Below are positions 1 to 8,333 of a stretch of DNA of 38,138 nucleotides, one piece after another (the stretch's first letter is position 1; each line of letters begins with the position of its first letter). The notes under the pieces were generated by a model, which saw only the letters and a program-made list of their open reading frames with translations, had not been told where the DNA came from and did no database searches. The stretch lies in contig CAYYPK010000055.1 of the NCBI GenBank assembly GCA_964473525.1, positions 1-38,138 of the forward strand, written 5' to 3'. The stretch comes from GCA-2687025 sp964473525 (lineage in GTDB: Bacteria; Poribacteria; WGA-4E; GCA-2687025). The position numbers and the translations under genes were made by a program.

Positions 1-1
1 G

Positions 2-466
2 ATCTCCCCGGATGGGCGACGGCTTGTCACGGGCTCGGTCGACGATACCGCGAAGCTGTGGGACATCGACTCTGGCAAAGAACTCCGCGCATTTCGGGGC
101 CACGCGAAGTCGGTGCTGTCGGTGGCGATCTCTCCCGATGGGCGGCGGATGGCCACCAGCTCGCACGACCATACGGCGAAGCTGTGGGACATAGACTCGG
201 GGCGAGAACTCCGCGCCTTCCAGGGCCACACGGCCTCGGTGATGGCGTTGGCGATCTCGCCAGACGGGCGCGGGCTTGTCACCGCCTCGGGCGACAGTAC
301 GGCGAAGCTGTGGGACATCGAGTCTGGTCACGAACTCCGCACCTTCCAGGGCCACACGGGCGCGGTGTGGTGGGTGGCGATCTCTCAGGACGGGCAGTGG
401 CTGGCCACCGGCTCCAACGACAACACGGCGAAGCTGTGGGAGACAGGCGTCGAGACAACTCCCTGA
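2..466 (+). CDS. WD40 repeat protein, C-terminal fragment
   Basis: The reading frame is open from the first bases of the window to TGA at 464-466, so the start lies to the left. The 154 visible residues are three full WD40 blades plus part of another. Each carries the ISPDG, TAKLWD and GHE/GRELR..F.GHT signatures of the family. The blades are unusually alike: the DNA repeats with an exact 126-bp (42-codon) period, the word gcgaagctgtggg starting at 50, 176, 302 and 428. WD40 propellers are protein-interaction scaffolds. In bacteria they are often the C-terminal part of kinases or NACHT/AAA proteins, and the missing N-terminus would decide which. The protein ends just after the last blade, with a short tail (ETGVETTP). 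Confidence 0.9.
   Translation: MSPDGRRLVTGSVDDTAKLWDIDSGKELRAFRGHAKSVLSVAISPDGRRMATSSHDHTAKLWDIDSGRELRAFQGHTASVMALAISPDGRGLVTASGDSTAKLWDIESGHELRTFQGHTGAVWWVAISQDGQWLATGSNDNTAKLWETGVETTP
2..466 (+). repeat. 126-bp tandem repeat coding for WD40 blades
   Basis: At least 3.7 copies of a 126-bp unit run head to tail. The conserved word gcgaagctgtggg recurs exactly every 126 bp (50, 176, 302, 428), and gcgatctc followed by gaygggcg recurs with the same period. Near-identity at DNA level means recent duplication or gene conversion of blades. Confidence 0.85.
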
Positions 467-576
467 CCTACGCACGGCGTGACGGCCGACGTTGTGACGT
501 CTCCCAGTTCTCGCACGACGGAGGCCTGGAGAGCATCGCCGCCTACCGCGATGGCGTACGTCGCCGGGACGCCGGG

Positions 577-1419
577 TCAGCGCGCGTACCGGGTCTTGAG
601 GTCGCCCCACCGCGTGACGCGCAGCCCAGCTGGGCGTACGGGTAGAAGCTGCGCCACGCCCTCCATCGCCTCTTGGATCTCCTCCTGCGTCAGGCCGCGG
701 TCGTACAGGACGAACTCATCAATGTCGCCACTGTAGTAGCGGTTGAGCGCGAGCGGCTCCTCGACGCCGAGAAGCAGGTCGTCGGCGTTCGGGACGAGCT
801 CCTGGTCCTCCGGCGGGTATTCGATGAGCGCCTCGCCGTCGAGGTACACGTTCCACCATTCCCCCATCTGGTAAGACACGGCGACGTGCTGCCATTCGTC
901 GGCGACCACGGACGGCGTGGTCTGGTCCGGGACCACTCGACCTCCCGAGAGCTGCCAGCCCATCCACAGGAATCCCGCTGGATTCAGCAGAATCTCGAAG
1001 TATTCAGCCGCGTCCTGCCCCTTCGCTGCGACGAGTTGCCACGTGCCGGGGCCCACGTCGAGCGTGGGACGTATCCACGCCGCTACGGTTAGGCCTTCCG
1101 TGAAGTCGAAGTCGTCATGGTGGGGCACGCGGACGTAGCCGTCGTCGCCTCCGAAGTTCACGCCCCCTCTGAACTTCCCGTCGCCCCACGACGCGTCGCC
1201 CAGGAGTTCGCCCTCGTGGCCGGCGCCACGTGGGTCGGCGCTGGTTGCTCCGGCTCCCTCGTCCAGCGGCAGATACAGAACCAGCCCGTCCACCTCGCGC
1301 GCGGTCGCACGCGAGCACATCAGCGTTGCGGCAGCGACCTGGAGGGTCACTAGTAGGTGCATGCAATAGGTCGCTCGCGCGGCGCGGCGACGCGGGGATA
1401 TGACTCGTTCTCGGCGCAT
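577..1419 (-). CDS. Secreted LamG/concanavalin-like domain protein
   Basis: 280 residues. The N-terminus has an Arg-rich stretch, then a hydrophobic segment (MHLLVTLQVAAATLMCS), consistent with a signal peptide. The rest matches the Laminin_G_3/concanavalin-A-like jelly roll: LVLYLPLDEGAG, YVRVPHHDDFDF, LTVAAWIRP, WQHVAVSYQ, NVYLDGE and IDEFVLYDRGLTQEEIQ in the usual order. Such proteins are exported carbohydrate- or matrix-binding modules; no catalytic domain is visible. The ATG at 1419 is chosen because AGGAG lies 8 nt upstream. The longer start at 1485 has no ribosome site, and ATG 1362 is a weaker alternative. The gene stands alone, convergent with the WD40 gene. Confidence 0.85.
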   Translation of the reverse strand: MRRERVISPRRRAARATYCMHLLVTLQVAAATLMCSRATAREVDGLVLYLPLDEGAGATSADPRGAGHEGELLGDASWGDGKFRGGVNFGGDDGYVRVPHHDDFDFTEGLTVAAWIRPTLDVGPGTWQLVAAKGQDAAEYFEILLNPAGFLWMGWQLSGGRVVPDQTTPSVVADEWQHVAVSYQMGEWWNVYLDGEALIEYPPEDQELVPNADDLLLGVEEPLALNRYYSGDIDEFVLYDRGLTQEEIQEAMEGVAQLLPVRPAGLRVTRWGDLKTRYAR

Positions 1420-1565
1420 GGGTTGCGCTCCTAGGCGAGCGTGAAGCGCGGCGAGGGCAGACAGCGGCGCCCGTCGCCAGTCCATGCTAGGATAGCCTAC
1501 CTCCAGCGCCTGTCATAGTAGCCAGGGCGTGCCACCCCGTTCGCGGGTTCTTCCAGGGAACCGAC

Positions 1566-2411
1566 TTGCTCAATCTAGCCTTGCACGTGGTCTTCGGGTC
1601 GGGCTTCGGCCTGGGGGTGAAGGCGGCCTCCATGCGTCGGCACGACATGATGACGGTCGGCGGGTTCAACTACATCTGGGCGGGTGTCCTGGCGTCGATT
1701 TGGCTTGCGGCGCGCGGGACATTCGACGCGGGCTGGTATGGCGGCGTGTTCGGCGCGCTGAACGGCGTCGGGTACTTCGTCACGTACTTCTTCCTGCTCT
1801 ACGCCATCAGCCATCAAGGCATCGCGGCCACGCGCGCCCTCGGGCAGCTTGCCGTCCTTATCCCGGTCTTCGCCTCCATATTCCTGTGGGGCGAGTATCC
1901 TACGCTCGTTCAGTTGGGCGGGCTCATCGTCGCCCTCGGTTCCATGCTACTGCTCATCGACGCGCGCAAGAATCTGCTCGGGGAGATCGTGCACGGCGCC
2001 CGGTGGCGACTGCTGGCGTTCCTGCTGCTGTCCGGCTCGTTCCGCGTGTTCGCGAAGGCGTTCAACGTCGGAGGCGATCCCCGCGAGAAGGTGTTCTACG
2101 TGTGGATGGTGTTCGCGTCGTCGGGCGTCGTGTCCATCGCCATGATGCTCTACCGACGGCGACGGCCGACGCTGAAGGCCCTCCTGTGGGGAGCGCAGAT
2201 AGGCACGTGCAACTGCCTGCAGGTGTGGTTCCTCCTCCGCGCGCTCGAGCAGCTTCCTGGCGTCGTCGTGTTCATGGTGGGAGCGTGTGGCGGCCTTGTC
2301 ATGACCGTCGCCATCGCCATCCTCATCCTTGGCGAGCGACCCACCGCGCGCATGTACGCGGGTATTGTGACGTCAGCTGTCGCTGCCGTGCTGCTCAACG
2401 GGCGGGGCTAG
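1566..2411 (+). CDS. EamA/DMT family transporter
   Basis: 281 residues, almost wholly hydrophobic, with about ten predicted membrane helices as expected for the drug/metabolite transporter superfamily. The end of each half shows family features: GIAATRALGQLAVLIPVFASIFLWGE in the first, and VVVFMVGACGGLVMTVAIAI followed by LGERPT in the second. It would act in the inner membrane; the substrate cannot be told. The start is TTG at 1566, with AGGGA 7 nt upstream and an in-frame stop at 1488; no ATG lies nearby. It is followed 85 nt later by the MNT/HEPN pair, probably unrelated. Confidence 0.88.
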   Translation: MLNLALHVVFGSGFGLGVKAASMRRHDMMTVGGFNYIWAGVLASIWLAARGTFDAGWYGGVFGALNGVGYFVTYFFLLYAISHQGIAATRALGQLAVLIPVFASIFLWGEYPTLVQLGGLIVALGSMLLLIDARKNLLGEIVHGARWRLLAFLLLSGSFRVFAKAFNVGGDPREKVFYVWMVFASSGVVSIAMMLYRRRRPTLKALLWGAQIGTCNCLQVWFLLRALEQLPGVVVFMVGACGGLVMTVAIAILILGERPTARMYAGIVTSAVAAVLLNGRG

Positions 2412-2496
2412 CGCCCGAGAGCGTGCTTGCCGGTGGCCGAATGCGCATGCCATGCTGACAGTGGCTGCCGACTCAATCCGACGACGGGGCAACGCC

Positions 2497-2841
2497 ATGG
2501 GCTTCACGACGGACCCCGAGGAACGGGCGCGCATCATCGAGGGGATGGTCCAGAAGATCGTGGACCATTGCGACCCGGCGCAGGTCATCCTGTTCGGCTC
2601 CTCCGCCGACGGCACGGTGGACGAACATAGCGACGTGGATCTCCTCGTCGTGCTGCGCGAGCCGCCGGCCAACCGCCGCCGCGCGGCTACCGGGATATAC
2701 CGCTGCCTTATCGGCAGCAAGCTGCCCAAAGACATCCTCGTTAGCACGCCGGAGGAGGTGGCGGTTCTTCGCGGCCTCGTTGGCACCGTGGTTGGGGCCG
2801 CCGCACGAGAAGGAACGGTGGTGCATGAGCGCGGCTCTTGA
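2497..2841 (+). CDS. MNT-type nucleotidyltransferase (antitoxin-like) of MNT/HEPN pair
   Basis: 114 residues with the minimal nucleotidyltransferase fold. G34-S35 is followed after ten residues by D46-V-D48 (the GSx10DxD metal/NTP motif), then DLLVVL and KDILVSTPEEV. In characterised MNT/HEPN systems (MntA/HepT) the MNT partner AMPylates and silences the HEPN RNase. The complete GSx10DxD suggests an active enzyme. The next gene overlaps its end by 17 bp and is the HEPN partner. Start: ATG 2497 has a weak GGGG upstream. ATG 2452 would add 15 residues and cannot be excluded. Confidence 0.85.
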   Translation: MGFTTDPEERARIIEGMVQKIVDHCDPAQVILFGSSADGTVDEHSDVDLLVVLREPPANRRRAATGIYRCLIGSKLPKDILVSTPEEVAVLRGLVGTVVGAAAREGTVVHERGS

Positions 2842-3232
2842 CAACCACTCGCTCGCCGCGCGACGACTCGACAAGGCCCGGATCGATCTTGAGGCTGCGC
2901 AGCATCTGCTCGCGCCCGCGCGGGAAGAACTCTATGACGCGGTCGGCTTCCACGCGCAACAGTGCGCCGAGAAGGCGACCAAAGCGCTGTTGACCCACCA
3001 CGGGATTGAGCCGCCGCGCACGCACGATATTGAGGCGCTCATGCAGGCGTTACCAACTCCGACGCCTCTCGACGTCAGCATGGCCGACCTGGTCGAGCTG
3101 AACCAATACGCCGTAGACGTGCGCTACTCAGACGACATGTCGATGACCACGGAGGCCGAGGCGAGAGCGGCCGTCGACGTCGCGCGGATCGTGTGGATGC
3201 ACGCGCGTGACGAGATGGCGAGGGGCGCCTAA
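2825..3232 (+). CDS. HEPN domain protein (toxin-like partner)
   Basis: 135 residues, alpha-helical, with PF05168-type HEPN features: SLAARRLDKARIDLEAAQHLL, FHAQQCAEKATKALL, a THDIEAL turn and LNQYAVDVRYSDD. It overlaps the nucleotidyltransferase gene by 17 bp and has AAGGA 10 nt before ATG 2825, so the two are translationally linked. HEPN proteins are typically RNases with an Rx4-6H motif. No clear Rx4-6H is visible near the C-terminus, only RTHD in the middle. It may therefore be a non-catalytic member or use other residues. It ends 9 bp from the converging lyase gene. Confidence 0.85.
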   Translation: MSAALDNHSLAARRLDKARIDLEAAQHLLAPAREELYDAVGFHAQQCAEKATKALLTHHGIEPPRTHDIEALMQALPTPTPLDVSMADLVELNQYAVDVRYSDDMSMTTEAEARAAVDVARIVWMHARDEMARGA

Positions 3233-3241
3233 CCCCGGGCT

Positions 3242-6100
3242 TCATTCGAGCGCGAGCGCGCCGTCGTCGCCCAAACGCAGCCGCCACGCAGCCCCGCCAC
3301 GGTCCCGGACATCCAACGTCGGCCCATCCCACTCCACCGCGGCGGCGTCGCCCGCAAGCGACACCGCCCACACGAAGTCCGTGGCTTGCGCGTCACGTCG
3401 GAGAATCGCCATCGGCACACGGTCCTCGAGGTGATCTCCAACACCGGTGCCCGTGATGACCGTCGTCGGGGCGTTGGCAGCGACGGTGATTGCCGTCACC
3501 ACGTCGCCTGCCTCCGCCTTGAGGGCGCCGCCGTCGACCACGCTGACCACGGCATCGCGTATGTGCATGTAACCAGCCGCGTCAGGATCGTCCCATGCGC
3601 TTCCACTTGGCGTGTCGGTCCACCGTCCCGGCAGATGCAACGCGATGTCGAACGTCCGTTCGCGATCCGCCTCCACGCGGTCGAGGAACACGATGAGGCC
3701 GTCGTTGAGGAGGGCCACGGTTCTGGTGAAACGCACGCCGTCGTAGATGTCGCCCGCGTCCGCCGTCACGTAGTCGACATCGCCGGCGGAGCCGAATGCG
3801 AGTAGGTTGCCGGTGGCAGGCTTCTGCGACTCGCCGTCCACCACGAGCGTGTTGTGGGCGAGCGTCGTGCGGTACCAACTCGCCTGAATCGGCTGCCCAT
3901 ATCTGGCCGTGCCGGGATCAAGCGCGATCTGCTGGCCGCGCGAGTAGAGCACGAAGTTGAGCTTGTCCGGGTGTCCGTGTCCGCCGCCGTGAGGGCCGTA
4001 CTTCAGGCAGAGCCAAGTCGCGTCGGCGCCTTCGCCGCGCGCGAGGATGGCGTATCCAGAGTCGGAGTGGTTGGCGCTCTCCCACGACCTCGGCGCCGTA
4101 CCGGGCGCGACATCCTCACCGAACCAGAGCGCGAAGTCGTTACCACGGTTCCCGGACGCGAGCAGGTCGAGGTACTCCGGCGAGCCGTACCGGGCGTACC
4201 CCAGCTCATACAGCGACGCGCGACCCTTCAGGTTGACGGCGCCGCTGTCGTTGAACGCGGGCAGCGTGAGATCGGGCATGGCGAACCGGATGGGCGCGTC
4301 GAACATGCCGCGGAAGGCGTCGTCGTACAGGTCGATGCCGTTGTTCCGCGCGGCTTCGGTCAAGGGCCACAGAGCGGACATGGTGTAGAAGTGGTACCCC
4401 CACGCTCCCTCCCACCACGCGCCGTCGGGAGCGACGCCGTCCGCCATCTGCGTCCGGGAGCCGCTGTCCGGGTGCTCGATGGCTTCCCAGATCAGCTCCT
4501 GGTCACCAAGGAGGAAACCCACGAGACCAACGGCGCTGTTCTTCCAGCACTGTATGTTGTGGACCCCCATCTTGTGCGGCAGGATCACCTCGCGCGCGGC
4601 CGGGAGGAACAGCCCGTCGGCGATCTTGGTCTGGTCGTCTGCGCTCAGCGTGTCCCAGATCAGGTCAGCGCCGAACGCCATGCGTATGAGCCACGTGGAC
4701 TCGTCGAGAGTCTGCGGGCCTACGCGTCCGCCGCCGCCTTTGGGTTCGTTTCGCGTGGTGTGCAGCGGGTAGTCGCGGTATTTCTCCGCGTAGGCGAGGA
4801 GGATCTCGCGGGCCTTCTCGGCGTACCGGTCGGCGCCCGTGACCTGATACGCAAGACCAAGCCGCTCGACCGCCACGGACCAACCACCGTGCTTCTGCGA
4901 GAGCACGACACCGTCGAAGTCGCGACTCGGGTCGGTGGGGTCGCCAAGGTACACGTCGCCGTTCACCGGGTCGATGTGCTCCCACTCCCACTCGCCGACC
5001 TGCTTGCCCGTCTTGAGCGTCGCGCCCGACTTCGGCGACGCGTACCAGTGCCACCAGTTCGACCCGCGCGGCGGCAGGATCACGTCGTCTTCGAGGACCC
5101 CGTGCACGTAACGCAGCACGCCACGCCACCGGTCGCGCGCCCAGTCGTGCTGCTCGATACGCTGCTTGAGCTCGCTGATGCCCTCGGCGTCGAAGAGTAG
5201 ACGAGGGTGTGGCCCCAGATCCATTGGCTTCACCAGTTTCGTAGTCGCCATGGCGCGCCCGGCGCCGGGCCCGGGCGGGCGGGCGTACAGTGTGAACTCC
5301 CACGATTCGAGCGGCTTCAGCCGCTCGTAGTGGTACGCGCCGCTCTGTATGACGAAGTCCCGCTGCGCGACCCCCATCGGGCCGGTTGCGACGTCGCCCA
5401 ACGCCTCGTGACCCCGCCCGACAGTGATACGGAGCGGAACGTCCGTGTGGTTCTGGACGGTCACCGGCAGAACCCACTCGCCGTCGCGCCGCTGAGGCGG
5501 GCGTAGTTGCCAATCGAACAGGCGTGGGTACGCGACCACCTCGTCCAGGTATAGCGTGGGGCTCGCGCCCTCTGCCACCTCGGTGCGGAACACGACGTAG
5601 CGGTCGTCCCTGCTGGGTTCTCCTCCCCAGTCGTCGTAGAGGGGCTCGTCGAGGTCGATCTCCGCGGTCCTCCAGTCCTCAAGTCCGTGCGGCGGCGGAC
5701 TCTCCCACACTCGGTACACGGCCTCCATTCCTCCTACCAGGGGGTAGTTCCGCACTTTCACGAGGAACTGTTCGAGGCCGGCGCCTTCGACTCGCCATCG
5801 GAACGTCAGTCGCCGCGCCTTGGACAGGTCGGCCCCTGCCTCGCCGTGCCGCAGCTGTGTGAAGTTGGCGCCGGGCGCGAGGGGGACCATGACCGATCCG
5901 TCATCGTCTGCCGGTCTCGAGCCAAGGGTCTTGAGCCGCAACTCTTTGAGCGCGTCCTCGTCCCATGCCTCGCGACGCACGCCGGGCCCCCAGTGGTCGA
6001 GAGTGTCTCCGTCGGCAATGACGATGCGCGTTGGCGGGGCGGCTGCGGGGTCAGTCGTCGCTACGGCCGTCGTCAACAACAGGAGAAGGACGGGAAACAT
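3242..6100 (-). CDS. Secreted heparinase II/III-family polysaccharide lyase
   Basis: 952 residues. A signal peptide (MFPVLLLLLTTAVATTD) is followed by a jelly-roll-like region (about 25-215) that may bind carbohydrate. Next is an alpha/alpha-toroid (about 300-640) with HNIQCWKNSAVGL and GAWWEGAWGYHFYT, then the heparinase II/III-like beta-sandwich with GGGHGHPDKLNFVLY near residue 705, LDPGTARYG and LAHNTLVVDGESQ. These Asn/Tyr/His-bearing motifs match uronate lyases (PL12/15/17/21-type), which cleave acidic glycans by beta-elimination; the exact substrate is unknown. ATG 6100 has AGGAG 7 nt upstream. It is the last gene of a five-gene minus-strand run, 15 bp after the acetyltransferase. Confidence 0.9.
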   Translation of the reverse strand: MFPVLLLLLTTAVATTDPAAAPPTRIVIADGDTLDHWGPGVRREAWDEDALKELRLKTLGSRPADDDGSVMVPLAPGANFTQLRHGEAGADLSKARRLTFRWRVEGAGLEQFLVKVRNYPLVGGMEAVYRVWESPPPHGLEDWRTAEIDLDEPLYDDWGGEPSRDDRYVVFRTEVAEGASPTLYLDEVVAYPRLFDWQLRPPQRRDGEWVLPVTVQNHTDVPLRITVGRGHEALGDVATGPMGVAQRDFVIQSGAYHYERLKPLESWEFTLYARPPGPGAGRAMATTKLVKPMDLGPHPRLLFDAEGISELKQRIEQHDWARDRWRGVLRYVHGVLEDDVILPPRGSNWWHWYASPKSGATLKTGKQVGEWEWEHIDPVNGDVYLGDPTDPSRDFDGVVLSQKHGGWSVAVERLGLAYQVTGADRYAEKAREILLAYAEKYRDYPLHTTRNEPKGGGGRVGPQTLDESTWLIRMAFGADLIWDTLSADDQTKIADGLFLPAAREVILPHKMGVHNIQCWKNSAVGLVGFLLGDQELIWEAIEHPDSGSRTQMADGVAPDGAWWEGAWGYHFYTMSALWPLTEAARNNGIDLYDDAFRGMFDAPIRFAMPDLTLPAFNDSGAVNLKGRASLYELGYARYGSPEYLDLLASGNRGNDFALWFGEDVAPGTAPRSWESANHSDSGYAILARGEGADATWLCLKYGPHGGGHGHPDKLNFVLYSRGQQIALDPGTARYGQPIQASWYRTTLAHNTLVVDGESQKPATGNLLAFGSAGDVDYVTADAGDIYDGVRFTRTVALLNDGLIVFLDRVEADRERTFDIALHLPGRWTDTPSGSAWDDPDAAGYMHIRDAVVSVVDGGALKAEAGDVVTAITVAANAPTTVITGTGVGDHLEDRVPMAILRRDAQATDFVWAVSLAGDAAAVEWDGPTLDVRDRGGAAWRLRLGDDGALALE

Positions 6101-6115
6101 ACGCGGCTCCTCACT

Positions 6116-6703
6116 TCACGCGGGGAGATCGTCCAGCTGCCGGCTGCGACGGCACACGAGGTACGCGCGCCGCGGATCCTCGCCGCGTTCCTCGAACAAC
6201 TCGAATCCCAGACGCTCGAACATGCGTCGGCTGCGGGCGTTGTAGTCGGCGACATCGCACGCGAAGAGGGCGTCGGCGTCCTGCGACTCGAAGGCGAAGT
6301 CTCGGAGCAACCCAACGGCGGTCGTGCCGATGCCGGCGCCCCACACGTCCTGCTCGCCTATTGTAATGTCGATCCGGCGGCAGTCCAGGTCTGGATGGCG
6401 TTGGCGCAGCCAGTCGAGGTTGAGCTGCTGCAACCAGCACTCCCCGACCGGACGGCCGCGCCATTCGATGATGAAGCAGAAGGCGGCCCGCGACACGCCT
6501 CGGTAGATGTGCTGCGTCTCCGTCAGGGATCGCGGCGGCACGCCGGGGCCGTCGGAATAGTGCAGCACGTCCACGTCCGTGTTCCACCGCAGGAGGACGC
6601 CCCAGTCGAGCTCGCTCATGGGGCGTAGGACGATGTCGCCACGGGCAAACGTGACATGGTGCGAGCATATCCGAGCGGGGCTAGCGTCCTCGTCGGAGGC
6701 CAC
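6116..6703 (-). CDS. GNAT family N-acetyltransferase (RimJ/RimL-like)
   Basis: 195 residues. The Acetyltransf_3/RimJ-type order is seen: IVLRPMSELDW at the N-terminus, FCFIIEWRGRPVGECWL, the acetyl-CoA loop in DVWGAGIGTTAVGLL, and NARSRRMFERLGF near the end. It would transfer an acetyl group from acetyl-CoA to an amine, with unknown substrate. GTG 6703 is chosen because GGGAGG lies 5 nt upstream. The longer start at 6757 would bury this site and overlap the upstream gene more. The start overlaps the 3' end of the small membrane-protein gene by 23 bp, and the lyase follows after 15 bp, so it is co-transcribed. Confidence 0.85.
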   Translation of the reverse strand: MASDEDASPARICSHHVTFARGDIVLRPMSELDWGVLLRWNTDVDVLHYSDGPGVPPRSLTETQHIYRGVSRAAFCFIIEWRGRPVGECWLQQLNLDWLRQRHPDLDCRRIDITIGEQDVWGAGIGTTAVGLLRDFAFESQDADALFACDVADYNARSRRMFERLGFELFEERGEDPRRAYLVCRRSRQLDDLPA

Positions 6704-7022
6704 GACGCCCTCCCTCAAGCGCCTTCGAGTCGGGCAGTCCGAAGTCGGTCTTCCCACTGCGGTACCGCCCGCTGGCGAGCCGAATCAGGGATCGGCCGGC
6801 GTAGAACAGCGCGCCGCCGCCGATACTGCACCACGCCAGCGGCACGATCAGGGGGATCTTGAGCCCGCGTACCGTCGTTTCGGGAAGCGCCCACATTCCG
6901 ACATTGAGGACCACGGCGCCGACAGCCAATGCCCCGAGAGTCTTCCAACGCGCCTTCCTGACAGTCGCGCGGCGGCGCTCGTAACTCGTGAACACGCCTT
7001 CGTCGCTGTCTGGTGGTCGCAT
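6681..7022 (-). CDS. Small two-helix membrane protein (second tandem copy)
   Basis: 113 residues, not a family I recognise. Two hydrophobic segments (LGALAVGAVVLNVGMWAL and IPLIVPLAWCSIGGGALFYAG) are flanked by Arg-rich tails, so both ends are probably cytosolic. GGAGG lies 5 nt before ATG 7022. It is a clear paralogue of the gene just upstream: both share GVFT near the start, a P-E-T/A-T-T motif between the helices, GGALF, and GRYR(S/T)G(K/R)TD(F/L)G before the tail. Its ATG overlaps the stop that the upstream copy would have if its reading frame were intact (TGATG). Confidence 0.75.
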   Translation of the reverse strand: MRPPDSDEGVFTSYERRRATVRKARWKTLGALAVGAVVLNVGMWALPETTVRGLKIPLIVPLAWCSIGGGALFYAGRSLIRLASGRYRSGKTDFGLPDSKALEGGRRGLRRGR

Positions 7023-7347
7023 CACTTCCTCCGAAGGCGGCGGCGTTCGCTACTTGCGCCCGGCACCCCAAATCCGTGCGACCGGTGCGGTACCTTCCCG
7101 TGACTAGGCGTGCGACCGCCTTGATTGCGAAGAAGAGCGCGCCGCCCGTGACGCCCAGCCACATAAGAGGTATAGCCGCCTGAAGCGCGAGCGTCGTCGC
7201 TTCCGGCATCGCCCAAGCGCCAACCCCAACTGCCACGGCCACCAACACGAATCCACCGACGATCTGTCGGCGCGCCTTCGTCGCCAGTGACCGTCTGTGC
7301 TGTAGACCCGTGAACACGCCATGGTCGCCGCGCCGACGGAGGCGCAT
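7022..7347 (-). pseudogene. Small two-helix membrane protein, first tandem copy, frameshifted
   Basis: From ATG 7347 the frame encodes MRLRRRGDHGVFTG, two hydrophobic helices (FVLVAVAVGVGAWAM and IPLMWLGVTGGALFFAI) and GRYRTGRTDLG, matching the downstream paralogue. At the run ccccaaat (7067-7073 on the plus strand) the frame slips. Adding one base there gives TDFGVPGASSERRRLRRK and a TGA at 7024-7022 overlapping the next ATG. The restored length is a whole number of codons (108 residues), close to the sister's 113. Without the correction the frame runs on to 6715 as nonsense across the second copy. Either one base was lost in evolution or the sequence has a homopolymer error. Its ATG overlaps the esterase stop (TGATG). 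Confidence 0.7.
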
Positions 7348-8333
7348 CAGTCGCTCGATAGATGGACGTTGAGGAAGGCCATGACGCGCGCGGTGGCATC
7401 GTGCACCTGGGCGTCCTCCTCGTTCCACTCGAAGCCGTGGCCTCCGCCGTCAATCGTGACGAGTTCGTGCTCGACGTCCGCCGCATCAAGCGCGGCCGCC
7501 ATCAGCACGGACTGCTCGTACGGCACGTCCGTGTCCTCATCGCCGTGCAGGAGCAGCGTCGCGGGGTAGTCGGCCGTCACGTGCTGTAGAGGACAGTAGC
7601 GATGCAGGGAGGCAAGGTCTCCGCCCCCGACCTCCTGCGGCCACAGGCCCTGCTGCCGACAGTAGAGGTAGAACTTCCCGCGGTCCTTCTGTCCGGCGCC
7701 GTTGGAGATCACCGCGCCGCCGACTCCCGCACGCGCCTCTTCTTCGGTAACCATGTCCTGCTGGCAGTAGAACGGGTCGGGCTTGGCATACCAGTCGCCG
7801 ACCAGGTCACCGTAGCCGTAGTACGACACCAACGCGCGCGGCTTCGGCTCCGCCACCATGCCCGCCATGAGCGTCAGATAGCCGCCTGCGGAGTGACCGA
7901 TGACCGCCATACGCGCCGTGTCCACACGTAGAAGGCCCGCCCCGTTCTCCTGTATCCACTGGAAGGCGCGTGTCAAGTCATCGATGATGTCTGGCAGCTT
8001 CGTCTCGGGAGCAAGTCGGTAGTCGATGGAGATGACGGTGTACCCGGCGGCGAGATACCTGTCGCGGTGCGACCCGCGAAGCCCCTCGCGGCCGCCGCCT
8101 ATGAGCGCGCCTCCGTGTATCCACACGACGACGGGGCGGACGTCATCGCCGGGCGCGCGGTACACATCCGCGTGGATGTCGTGACCGTCGACCGTCCGGT
8201 AGACGTGTGTTTCCTCGTCGTACGGTTGCACTTGCTCCGGCATGTCTTCCTCCCCGGCGGCGCGGAATACGGTCGCTAGACCCAGCATCGTGACAACGAT
8301 TGCCGTGGCCCGCGCGCGCTGCTCCTGGCGCAT
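7347..8333 (-). CDS. Secreted alpha/beta-hydrolase (HSL/carboxylesterase-like)
   Basis: 328 residues. The N-terminal hydrophobic stretch (TAIVVTMLGLATVFRAAG) is a likely signal peptide. The alpha/beta-hydrolase core shows the oxyanion motif H73-G-G, YRLAPE, the nucleophile elbow G-H-S148-A-G, the acid in HGDEDTDVP (D267) and the catalytic His H299 in GGGHGFEW. This layout fits exported BD-FAE/lipase-like esterases that deacetylate or de-esterify glycans, which suits the lyase four genes downstream; the substrate is inferred. ATG 8333 has GGGGAG 5 nt upstream. It is the first gene of the run, and its TGA overlaps the next ATG. Confidence 0.88.
   Translation of the reverse strand: MRQEQRARATAIVVTMLGLATVFRAAGEEDMPEQVQPYDEETHVYRTVDGHDIHADVYRAPGDDVRPVVVWIHGGALIGGGREGLRGSHRDRYLAAGYTVISIDYRLAPETKLPDIIDDLTRAFQWIQENGAGLLRVDTARMAVIGHSAGGYLTLMAGMVAEPKPRALVSYYGYGDLVGDWYAKPDPFYCQQDMVTEEEARAGVGGAVISNGAGQKDRGKFYLYCRQQGLWPQEVGGGDLASLHRYCPLQHVTADYPATLLLHGDEDTDVPYEQSVLMAAALDAADVEHELVTIDGGGHGFEWNEEDAQVHDATARVMAFLNVHLSSD

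Noticed and set aside
3854..5200. 448-residue open frame on the plus strand
   Set aside because: It is the antisense shadow of the heparinase-like gene, with Arg/Val-rich composition and no domain.
6715..7021. Continuation of the first small membrane protein to 6715 as a 210-aa product
   Set aside because: After the TDLG motif the translation is nonsense-like and antagonises the well-supported second copy; a one-base slip explains it better.
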